Below are positions 1 to 5,178 of a stretch of 5,178 bases of DNA, piece by piece (within the stretch, counting starts at the first letter, position 1; the number at the start of each line of letters is the position of its first letter). Source of the DNA: Lentisphaerota bacterium (GTDB lineage Bacteria; Verrucomicrobiota; Kiritimatiellia; RFP12; UBA3636); the NCBI GenBank assembly GCA_022837245.1, contig JALHHX010000156.1, positions 1-5,178 of the forward strand, read 5' to 3'. The position numbers and the translations under genes were made by a program. Below the pieces are notes generated by a model, which saw nothing but the letters and a program-made list of their open reading frames with translations, was not told the DNA's origin and did no database searches.

Positions 1-536
1 TCCCGTCAAACCGCGGATACCCCGGAGACCTGTATTCCCAGCTTGCGTCGCGCTACGAGAAGGCGGTCGACTTCGAAGGAGCCGGCTCGATCACGATTCT
101 GGCTGTGACGACGATGCCTGGCGACGACGTGACGCATCCAGTCCCCGACAACACGGGCTACATCACGGAAGGGCAGTTTTATCTGCGCGACGGCCGCATC
201 GAGCCGTTCGGGTCTCTCTCTCGCCTTAAGCAGAACGTCAACAAAACCACGCGCGAAGACCACCGCACGATCATGGACACCATGATCCAGCTATACTCGC
301 AGTACCGTTCGACAGTCGAGAAGCAGTCGATGGGCTTCCGCATGAGTGAGTGGGATCTCAAACTTCTCAAATACGGCGACCGTTTCGAGAAAGAGATGAT
401 GGACATTTCGGTTAACATACCGCTTGAGCGAGCGCTTGATCTCGGCTGGGAAATCCTTGCAGATTGCTTCGAGCCGATGGAAACCGGCATCAGGTCGGAG
501 ATCATCAATAAATTCTGGGTGGGCAGGCGCGCGTAG
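1..536 (+). CDS. atpB: V-type ATP synthase subunit B, C-terminal part (5' end outside window)
   Basis: This is the non-catalytic nucleotide-binding subunit of the A3B3 head of a V/A-type ATPase, a cytoplasmic complex on the membrane. Reading from base 3, 177 residues are present out of roughly 430-460 usual for the family, so the N-terminal beta-barrel and most of the nucleotide-binding domain lie upstream of the window. Visible family hallmarks are RGYPGDLYSQLASRYEKA near residues 4-21, VTTMPGDDVTHPVPDNTGYI near 32-51, ITEGQF, and SLSRL with the expected arginine finger at the codon at 222-224, followed by TTREDH. The C-terminal part is the usual helical domain, ending in an INKFW motif. Between SLSRL and TREDH the protein has KQNVNKT instead of the glycine-rich spacer of archaeal and Enterococcus B subunits; I associate this with the chlamydial/spirochaetal type. 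The catalytic subunit A gene is expected immediately upstream. In-frame stop is TAG. The identification is secure; the symbol follows V-type naming and is not F-type subunit a. Confidence 0.96.
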   Translation, partial: PSNRGYPGDLYSQLASRYEKAVDFEGAGSITILAVTTMPGDDVTHPVPDNTGYITEGQFYLRDGRIEPFGSLSRLKQNVNKTTREDHRTIMDTMIQLYSQYRSTVEKQSMGFRMSEWDLKLLKYGDRFEKEMMDISVNIPLERALDLGWEILADCFEPMETGIRSEIINKFWVGRRA

Positions 537-538
537 CG

Positions 539-555
539 GGCTCGGCAATTGAGCC
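539..555 (+). other. Small hairpin in the atpB-atpD gap
   Basis: A perfect 5-bp GC-rich inverted repeat, GGCTC/GAGCC, with a 7-base loop lies 2 bases after the atpB stop. It ends directly before GGAG (556-559), a candidate ribosome site for atpD. It has no T-tract, so it is not an intrinsic terminator. A stem this short can arise by chance. If real, it might tune atpD translation or protect mRNA ends inside the operon. Confidence 0.25.
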
Positions 556-570
556 GGAGAACACAGGAAA

Positions 571-1197
571 ATGGCAAAAGTCAAGCTGACAAAAACGGAG
601 TTAAAGGCGCAGAAGGACGCGCTTGCGCGCTTCGAGCGCTTCCTGCCGATGTTGCAGCTCAAAAAGCAGCAGTTGCAGCTTGAGGTCGCGGGCATGCGCT
701 CCCGCGCCGACGAGCTTGCCAAGACTATGAACGCCCTGATCGCATCTCTCTCTGGTTGGCTCGGCCTGCTGGCCGACGAAAGCGTCGACATCCCGGTTGT
801 TCTGGATCGTGTCAATGTGGGAAACGGCAATATAGCAGGTGTGACTATTCCCGTTTTCAAGGGCGTTGAAACTCATCGCGGCGAGATCGATTTGTTTGCA
901 ACTCCGCCTTGGGTTGACGACGCCGCCGCCGCCGCGGAAAAGCTAATGGCCACCGATGCCGAGAAACGTGTGTTGGAGCAGCAGATTTTACTTATTGAGG
1001 AAGAGCTGCGGACGACGTCGCAACGCGTGAACCTTTTCGAGAAGGTCAAAATCCCCGAATGCAAGGAGAACATCCGCGTCATTGGGATCGTGCTCGCGGA
1101 CGAACAGACGTCCGCGGTGGCGCGCGGCAAGATCGCGAAAAGCCGCGACAAGGGCGGCGAACCGGCTCCGGTGCACGACGAGGAGGATGCGGCATGA
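571..1197 (+). CDS. atpD: V-type ATP synthase subunit D (central rotor shaft)
   Basis: Subunit D forms the long coiled-coil shaft that turns inside the A3B3 head and passes torque to the K ring; it is the functional counterpart of F-type gamma. The 208 residues match the family's usual length of about 200-220. The N-terminal helix carries the typical LTKTELKAQKDALARF motif (residues 6-21) and runs to about 60. The C-terminal helix (about 122-190) carries TTSQRVNLFEKVKIPE (148-163) and the family-typical IGIVLADEQTSAVARGKIAK. The middle section 70-120 is the globular part. The tail 191-208 is charged and probably disordered. The ATG at 571 gives the expected MAKVKLTKTE start. Its ribosome site is imperfect: AGGA at 565-568 is too close, and GGAG at 556-559 is 11 bases away. 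It follows atpB by 34 bases and overlaps atpI by 4 bases, so it is surely cotranscribed. Residues 119-122 form a short alanine run encoded by GCC repeats. Confidence 0.95.
   Translation: MAKVKLTKTELKAQKDALARFERFLPMLQLKKQQLQLEVAGMRSRADELAKTMNALIASLSGWLGLLADESVDIPVVLDRVNVGNGNIAGVTIPVFKGVETHRGEIDLFATPPWVDDAAAAAEKLMATDAEKRVLEQQILLIEEELRTTSQRVNLFEKVKIPECKENIRVIGIVLADEQTSAVARGKIAKSRDKGGEPAPVHDEEDAA
1181..1186 (+). promoter_or_regulatory. Shine-Dalgarno site of atpI
   Basis: A full AGGAGG lies inside the last codons of atpD, 7 bases before the ATG at 1194. This fixes the atpI start at the ATGA overlap with the atpD stop. The open frame itself continues upstream to an ATG at 1059, but that is inside atpD and lacks a comparable site. 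The in-frame ATG at 1206 is too far (19 bases) from AGGAGG. The overlap suggests translational coupling of D and I. Confidence 0.85.
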
Positions 1198-3068
1198 TCG
1201 TGACGATGAAACATGTGACGCTGCTTTGCGTCGAACGAGAAAAACGGCGCGCGCTGTCCGAACTGGCCAAGCTCGGGATCTTGCACGTAGAGGAGCGCAT
1301 ACGCGATTCCGCAGGTGTCATCGCCGCCCAAAATGCCGTGGAAAACGCCAAGCGGGCCATCATGGTTGTGGGAACCGCGGCTGGCAAAGGCGACTGGCAG
1401 CAGCTCACTATCAAAGAGTCGCCGTTATCATCTGAAAACGACATGACCATAGTTGGCGTGGTCAACCGCGACGCCGATCATTTTGCGATTGCCAAGGCCA
1501 GGAGTCTGGAGCTCGCACGCGAGATCGCGGATTACGCAGGTTGGGGCGATTTCGATTTGGAGGCGGCGGCGAAGCTTGGCCGCGAGGGTCTACCCGTGAA
1601 ACTTTTCACCATGGCGGAGAAGGCCGAGGTTCCCGTGCCCGAAAACGGCTATGTGCATATCGTCGGCCATGGGAAAAACGGCAAATACGGCGTGGCCGTC
1701 GGCACAGAGGTTCCAGAGGGGGCGACGTTCGTTGCCATGCCGCGCACGAGACTCTCGGAGGTGGAAGCGGAATACAAAGCCGCGCTGGACACAATGAAGC
1801 AGGCCGCCGACAGGCTTGCAGCCTGCAACGATAGCATTGATGAAATCAAAGCGGAGCTCGCCAAGCGGATAGAGGCCGGCGACTACGTTTCGGTTTCCGA
1901 CAACATGCCGAAATCTGGTGCCGTGGCTTATATGACCGGGTTCATAGACGCACGCCGCGAAGACGACGCTGTTGCCGCCGCAAAGGACAACGGCTGGGGA
2001 ATAGCGCTTCGCGATCCCCTCCCTGATGAGACTCCTCCCACGAAGCTGGAACCTCCAAAAATTTTCCGCCCTGTGTTGGCGCTATTCAAAGCGCTTGGCA
2101 TCACGCCGGGCTACACAGAATCGGACGTAAGCGTGCCGTTTTTCTTCTTTTTCTCGATTTTCTTCGCCATGCTCGTGGGCGACGCGGGCTACGGCGCCAT
2201 CATAATGGGATTGACGTTTTACTTGCACCGCAAGAGCAAGGCGCAAACGGCAGCGACGGGCAATGCCCCTTCTTTACTTGTTAGCTCGTGGATTAAGCTG
2301 CTCTATTTTTTCTCTGGCAGCACGATTTTATACGGCCTGCTGAGCGGCACCGTCTTCGGGACGACATTTTTCGGAATAGATCAGAAGTACATCCCGACAT
2401 TCCTGCAGGAATCTGTGGCGTTTCTAGGGGACCAGGACTACATGATGCGTTTATGCTTCACAATCGGGGCGGTGCATCTGAGCATAGCGCGCATCTGGAA
2501 CGCCATGACTCTCTGGCCTTCCAAAAAAATGCTGGCGGAGATCGGCTGGGTTGGTGTCGTGTGGAGCATGTATTTTATCGTGTGCGCAATCGTCATGGAT
2601 CCGTCAAAGTTCACATATCCCTCGTGGGGGCCGTACATGCTCGTCGTGTCGATAGCCCTAATATTCTTTTTCATGTTGGACAAATCTGAACTCAAGACGC
2701 AGGGCATCAGCCTCGCCATGTTGCCTCTCAACATTATGAGCAGCCTAGGCGACGTGATCTCGTACGTGCGCCTTTATGCGGTAGGTCTGGCCTCTGTCAA
2801 GCTCGCGGAGAATTTCAACGGAATGGCGCTGAACATGGATATGCCGCTATTGCTCAAGATTCCAGTGTTGGTTCTGATTCTGGGTTTTGGCCACGGCCTC
2901 AATCTAGCCATGGCGGCGCTTAGCATTCTAGTACACGGGGTACGTCTCAACACGCTCGAGTTCTCAGGAGCCAAGGGTGTATCTTGGAGCGGCTACGCAT
3001 TCAAACCTTTTACAGCCTCTGAACCGGCAGTTGCACACGCGCCGGATGATCCGCAACGGGTATCTTGA
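1194..3068 (+). CDS. atpI: V-type ATP synthase subunit I (membrane stator, a-type subunit)
   Basis: Subunit I is the a-type stator subunit that supplies the ion half-channels next to the K ring and anchors the peripheral stalks. The 624 residues fit the family. Residues 1-310 are the cytoplasmic arm: an N-terminal MKHVTLLCVEREKRRALSEL-like ferredoxin fold, a helical stretch around 185-230, and a return strand region. The PTKLEPP motif (282-288) leads into the membrane half. Membrane segments are at roughly 315-345, 366-390, 416-436, 449-468, 480-494, 510-540 and 552-588; the last two are long and may bend or count as two each. Diagnostic motifs are LVGDAGYGAI (327-336), GLLSGTVFG (381-389), SYVRLYAVGLAS with Arg526, GHGLN with His567, and VHGVRLNTLEF with His581 and Arg584. 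Arg526 and Arg584 likely match the two channel arginines of yeast Vph1. The last 18 residues after KPF are a proline/alanine-rich tail of unknown role. Start is set by AGGAGG and the ATGA overlap with atpD. Confidence 0.95.
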   Translation: MIVTMKHVTLLCVEREKRRALSELAKLGILHVEERIRDSAGVIAAQNAVENAKRAIMVVGTAAGKGDWQQLTIKESPLSSENDMTIVGVVNRDADHFAIAKARSLELAREIADYAGWGDFDLEAAAKLGREGLPVKLFTMAEKAEVPVPENGYVHIVGHGKNGKYGVAVGTEVPEGATFVAMPRTRLSEVEAEYKAALDTMKQAADRLAACNDSIDEIKAELAKRIEAGDYVSVSDNMPKSGAVAYMTGFIDARREDDAVAAAKDNGWGIALRDPLPDETPPTKLEPPKIFRPVLALFKALGITPGYTESDVSVPFFFFFSIFFAMLVGDAGYGAIIMGLTFYLHRKSKAQTAATGNAPSLLVSSWIKLLYFFSGSTILYGLLSGTVFGTTFFGIDQKYIPTFLQESVAFLGDQDYMMRLCFTIGAVHLSIARIWNAMTLWPSKKMLAEIGWVGVVWSMYFIVCAIVMDPSKFTYPSWGPYMLVVSIALIFFFMLDKSELKTQGISLAMLPLNIMSSLGDVISYVRLYAVGLASVKLAENFNGMALNMDMPLLLKIPVLVLILGFGHGLNLAMAALSILVHGVRLNTLEFSGAKGVSWSGYAFKPFTASEPAVAHAPDDPQRVS

Positions 3069-3128
3069 TTTAACACAAAACAAAAAAGCGCTTTGTGGCG
3101 CGTTCTATCTAAAGGAAGGTAAAATAAA
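3069..3128 (+). promoter_or_regulatory. A-rich leader and ribosome site of atpK (candidate translational enhancer)
   Basis: This 60-base gap is the longest inside the operon and is far richer in A than the surrounding genes. It opens with TTTAACACAAAACAAAAAA (3069-3087), passes a short GCGC-TTTGTG-GCGC repeat (3088-3101), and ends with AAGGAAGG (3112-3119), 9 bases before the atpK ATG, with AAAATAAA in between. An unstructured A/T-rich leader with a strong Shine-Dalgarno site would favour high translation, which is needed because the ring uses many K copies per complex. The first part resembles, from memory, the TTTTAACTGAAACAAAC enhancer in front of E. coli atpE, which also encodes the ring subunit. 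The ribosome site is well supported; the enhancer role is inference. No good sigma-70 promoter is visible here. Confidence 0.6.
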
Positions 3129-3635
3129 ATGGAAGAAATCAATGTCGCATTGGGAATAGCGGGCGCGGTCATTACTTTAGGACTTAGCGCCGTCGGTTCA
3201 GGTCTCGGCACGGGGCGCGCGGGCGCATCCGCAGTTGGCGCATGGAAGAAATGCTACGCGCAGGGCAAACCGGCGCCTTTCATCCTCCTCTCGTACGTCG
3301 GCGCGCCTATCACGCAGACGCTCTATGGAATGATCGTTATGTTCGTGATGATCAACACGGCTACTAGCGCTGGGTTCCGCCCCGGCGGCGGCATTGCGAT
3401 GCTGATCATCGGCATTTTCTCCGGGATCGCCATGGGTCTGTCTGCGCATTTCCAAGGACTCGTTGCCGCCGCCGCCGCCGATTCGCAGGCGGAGACAGGG
3501 TCTGGACTCGCCAACAACATGTCGGCAATCGGCATCGTCGAGACCGTCGCGATTTTCGTGATGGTGTTCACCCTGATCGCAGTGGGCAACCTCGCCGTCG
3601 TCGACCCTGCCGCAGTCACAGCAGCCGCAGGCTAG
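3129..3635 (+). CDS. atpK: V-type ATP synthase subunit K (rotor-ring proteolipid)
   Basis: Subunit K builds the membrane rotor ring that carries ions past subunit I. The 168-residue, very hydrophobic protein contains two fused helical hairpins (four membrane segments near 5-28, 50-77, 86-118 and 132-157), the usual double-length V-type form. The repeats can be seen: APITQTLYG in hairpin 1 lines up with IGIVETVAI in hairpin 2, with Gln63 where hairpin 2 has the ion-carrying Glu138. Thus one carboxylate is expected per subunit. Thr62, Gln63, Gln109 and Glu138 match in order and nearly in spacing the Enterococcus hirae NtpK Na+ ligands Thr64, Gln65, Gln110 and Glu139 (fifth ligand, the Leu61 backbone, would be Ala59). 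This suggests Na+ coupling. The start is supported by AAGGAAGG 9 bases upstream. It is the last gene of the operon here, ending 21 bases from a convergent gene. The alanine-rich C-terminal tail (158-168) is unremarkable. Confidence 0.95.
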   Translation: MEEINVALGIAGAVITLGLSAVGSGLGTGRAGASAVGAWKKCYAQGKPAPFILLSYVGAPITQTLYGMIVMFVMINTATSAGFRPGGGIAMLIIGIFSGIAMGLSAHFQGLVAAAAADSQAETGSGLANNMSAIGIVETVAIFVMVFTLIAVGNLAVVDPAAVTAAAG

Positions 3636-3646
3636 ACTCGCCTGCC

Positions 3647-3669
3647 ATGCGCCATTTCAAGGGGCGCAT
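3647..3669. terminator. Convergent-junction hairpin (possible terminator without T-tract)
   Basis: A perfect 7-bp inverted repeat, ATGCGCC/GGCGCAT, encloses the 9-base loop ATTTCAAGG. It starts 11 bases after the atpK stop and covers the stop codon and last codons of the convergent gene. Its place between two converging genes fits a shared, bidirectional transcription end. Neither side has a run of T, so it is not a standard intrinsic terminator; it could act with Rho or simply stabilise mRNA 3' ends. Part of the stem is coding on the - strand, so it may be coincidental. Confidence 0.4.
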
Positions 3670-4727
3670 TCCATCGTGTCGGAGGATGGGCCAAAGGGTT
3701 TCTTCTTAGTCAAAGCAAGTCCGGACACCATTATTGTGCCTGATACGACCGCCCAGAATATGATCGCCCCGAACATCAGAAGGCCTAGTGCCGTCGATTG
3801 TGTGCGGGAAACTCCGACCGAGTCCATCATTACCTGAAGCATATTTTCACGCACGCCCGCGCCGCCTGGGGTTACGGGCAGAGCCGCGACCGCGTTCGAT
3901 ATAGGCGATATCACGAACAGGTCGCGAAGCGGGAGCGTCATGGCGACGGATCTGCTCAACAGGAAGTAGCATAACACGTCTATTACGTGGTTGGCGAAGG
4001 ATAGCGCGATCGCCCCCAACGTTGCCGAGGGGTGGGTTAGGCAAACGCGGAACGTCTTCCAGATGTTGAGCATCGCTTCCAGCGTCTTCTCTGCCATACC
4101 GCCTTTTTTCGGATGGACGCGGCTTGAAAGCGTGCCCCAGTCAATGACCGTCAGCAGCAGCATGAGTACTATGCATCCGACCAAAACTGAATAGACGATG
4201 TGGATGAGGAGCGTGAGTACCGGCTTGTCGTAAAAGAAATCCTTGCGAAACAGCGAGATAGTGGATACGAAGATGATCATTGCGAAGAACCCGATGAGCC
4301 GTTCGGCCGCTATTGAAGTAACGGCCTGCGTACGGCGTCCCGGGCATTTGATGGCTATCCAGGCACCCTTGACGAAATCGCCGCCGGTGGCGCCGGGCCC
4401 CAGCACGTTGAAGAAATGCCCCGTTGCATAGAGGCGGAACGTCTCGCCAAAGGTTATGGGGAGCTTCAGAGTGCGCAGCAGGATGTACCAGCGTATCATG
4501 CCGCATAGCAGCGAAAGGCTGAACATGGCCACTCCTCCGGCCAGATACCACGGCCGGTCGAATGCGGATTTAAGCGTGACGGCCAGCTTGTCGAGGTCGC
4601 CTGATTTGCCAACGAAAACCACGAGAAGGAAAACGGCGAGCGCCGCCGCCGCGACTGTGAAAGTCACTTTTCGCCCTTTTCCCACAAAAGGCATTTTCAG
4701 CATTTCAAGGTAATAATGAAAGGACAT
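3657..4727 (-). CDS. Flippase-like integral membrane protein (LPG_synthase_TM / UPF0104 type)
   Basis: This is a 356-residue polytopic membrane protein of the lysylphosphatidylglycerol-synthase transmembrane-domain superfamily (AglD/UPF0104-like). Members are linked to moving or modifying lipids and lipid-linked sugars; the substrate here cannot be told. Family motifs are MIRWYILLRT (77-86), the loop GHFFNVLGPGATGGDFVKG (103-121), AERLIGF (141-147) and PVTPGGAGVREN (284-295). Membrane segments lie near 22-40, 62-85, 139-160, 172-195, 234-258, 265-285 and 312-338, with a basic loop at 200-230. No aminoacyl-transferase domain follows, so it is not a full MprF. The start ATG is the only one after an in-frame stop 18 bases upstream; no good Shine-Dalgarno is seen, and Met9 or Met12 are alternatives. 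It lies 40 bases downstream of the CPBP gene on the same strand, so the two may be cotranscribed. It converges with the ATPase operon and has no evident link to it. Confidence 0.85.
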   Translation of the reverse strand: MSFHYYLEMLKMPFVGKGRKVTFTVAAAALAVFLLVVFVGKSGDLDKLAVTLKSAFDRPWYLAGGVAMFSLSLLCGMIRWYILLRTLKLPITFGETFRLYATGHFFNVLGPGATGGDFVKGAWIAIKCPGRRTQAVTSIAAERLIGFFAMIIFVSTISLFRKDFFYDKPVLTLLIHIVYSVLVGCIVLMLLLTVIDWGTLSSRVHPKKGGMAEKTLEAMLNIWKTFRVCLTHPSATLGAIALSFANHVIDVLCYFLLSRSVAMTLPLRDLFVISPISNAVAALPVTPGGAGVRENMLQVMMDSVGVSRTQSTALGLLMFGAIIFWAVVSGTIMVSGLALTKKKPFGPSSDTMECAP

Positions 4728-4767
4728 ACGGGTTCTGATGCTATTCTATTCGCGGCGCTAGTGCAAG

Positions 4768-5178
4768 CTAAAACAAAATCGCGGAGATACCGAGGTTGAC
4801 GGCGTTGAATGCGCCGTGCATCGCCGTCGCGAGCAGGATGGAGCCGGAGCCGATGTAGGCGACAGCCAGCATGGCACCGACGAAAAACAGCGCGGGGGCT
4901 GCAGGCAGATGCATGTGGAGCAACGAGAAGAAAAGCGCCGAGATAAGGACGGCGGCGACGGTCCCGAGGCGTTGTCGCAACACTGACACTAGTACACCGC
5001 GGTACATGATCTCTTCAGCAAGCGGCGTGACCGCGATCATGACTATCGCCGCCGCGATGGATACCCACAGCGGAGTGGCCTCGTTGAAAACCGATTGCAT
5101 GACGGGCTGTGATTCGGGCTGGAAACCGAAGCGATTGGTGTAGGCGACTCCCGTTAGGTACGAAATCGGAATGGCGGC
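4768..5178 (-). CDS. CPBP-family intramembrane glutamic protease, C-terminal part (N-terminus outside window)
   Basis: The visible 136 residues are the conserved half of a CPBP (CAAX protease and bacteriocin-processing, Abi-type) membrane protease. The three active-site motifs are all present, numbered from the window edge: LAEEIMYRG with Glu55-Glu56 and Arg60, FSLLH ending in His88, and MHGAFN with His121 and Asn125. These match the EExxxR, FxxxH and HxxxN motifs of the Rce1-related glutamic proteases, so it should be catalytically competent. Membrane segments are seen around 37-54, 74-90, 92-113 and 118-134. The frame is open to the edge; an internal ATG at 5100 is not the likely start because family-like hydrophobic sequence continues upstream (ISYLTGVAYTNRFGF) and most members are 200-300 residues. 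Bacterial members act in bacteriocin self-immunity, peptide processing or unknown membrane roles; nothing here selects one. The next gene downstream, 40 bases on, is the flippase-like protein. Confidence 0.9.
   Translation of the reverse strand, partial: AAIPISYLTGVAYTNRFGFQPESQPVMQSVFNEATPLWVSIAAAIVMIAVTPLAEEIMYRGVLVSVLRQRLGTVAAVLISALFFSLLHMHLPAAPALFFVGAMLAVAYIGSGSILLATAMHGAFNAVNLGISAILF

Noticed and set aside
291..860. Long open frame on the - strand across the atpB-atpD junction (189 codons)
   Set aside because: It is antisense to two securely identified genes, its translation is serine/arginine-rich with no recognisable motif, and it is typical of out-of-frame reading in GC-rich DNA.
1059..1193. 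Upstream extension of the subunit I frame by 45 codons to an ATG at 1059
   Set aside because: The extension lies wholly inside atpD, encodes arginine/glycine-rich sequence unlike the family, and the strong AGGAGG at 1181-1186 points to the ATG at 1194.
873..1331. Open frame of 152 codons on the - strand opposite atpD/atpI
   Set aside because: It is a low-complexity, serine-rich translation antisense to conserved genes with no domain signal.
3088..3101. GCGC-TTTGTG-GCGC as an attenuator or terminator between atpI and atpK
   Set aside because: A 4-bp stem of self-complementary GCGC is too weak, no T-run follows, and termination here would separate the ring subunit from its operon.
2977..3159. 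60-codon + strand frame bridging the atpI end and the atpK start
   Set aside because: It overlaps conserved coding sequence at both ends, has no ribosome site of its own and shows no recognisable motif.
4141..4551. 136-codon - strand frame inside the flippase-like gene
   Set aside because: It is another frame of the same strand as the real gene; its histidine/arginine-rich translation has no membrane or family signal.
4728..4767. Possible promoter TTGCAC-17-TAGCAT on the - strand before the flippase-like gene
   Set aside because: Only about 3 of 6 and 4 of 6 bases match the sigma-70 boxes; a match this weak is expected by chance.

Overview
The window carries the distal half of a bacterial V/A-type (rotary) ATPase operon on the + strand. 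It reads, in order, subunit B (3' part only), D, I and K. A convergent pair of membrane-protein genes on the - strand runs into it: the C-terminal part of a CPBP-family intramembrane protease, then a flippase-like (LPG_synthase_TM / UPF0104-type) protein. Coding density is very high. The largest intergenic gap is 60 bases, and no stretch over 300 bases lacks a gene. I see no RNA genes, mobile elements, CRISPR arrays or phage remnants.

Organism: the order B-D-I-K, with the membrane subunits I and K after D, is the arrangement I know from the reduced V-ATPase operons of Chlamydiae, spirochaetes (Borrelia, Treponema), Bacteroidetes and some PVC bacteria. The Enterococcus or Thermus/archaeal order puts I and K first and A-B-D last. 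The DNA is moderately GC-rich by eye, uses the standard code, and has Shine-Dalgarno sites in front of I and K. A PVC-type bacterium (Verrucomicrobia/Kiritimatiellota/Lentisphaerae) would fit, but this is a guess from operon type and composition; no marker gene in the window settles it.

Layout: 1-536 is the C-terminal 177 residues of subunit B (stator-side catalytic-head partner, with the arginine-finger motif). 571-1197 is subunit D (rotor shaft). 1194-3068 is subunit I (stator membrane subunit with the conserved ion-channel arginines), overlapping D by ATGA. 3069-3128 is an A-rich leader with a strong ribosome site. 3129-3635 is subunit K (rotor ring, two fused hairpins). 3636-3656 is the short convergent gap, with a perfect 7-bp hairpin over the junction. 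3657-4727 (-) is the flippase-like protein. 4768-5178 (-) is the CPBP protease, open at the window edge.

How they work together: A3B3 hydrolyses or makes ATP and turns D together with the K ring against subunit I, moving ions across the cytoplasmic membrane. K carries residues at the spacing of the Enterococcus NtpK Na+ site (Thr62, Gln63, Gln109, Glu138), so Na+ rather than H+ is the more likely coupling ion. The - strand pair has no obvious functional link to the ATPase. I do not see a convincing undescribed system. The points most worth checking are the Na+ site and the atpK leader, which resembles the E. coli atpE translational enhancer.
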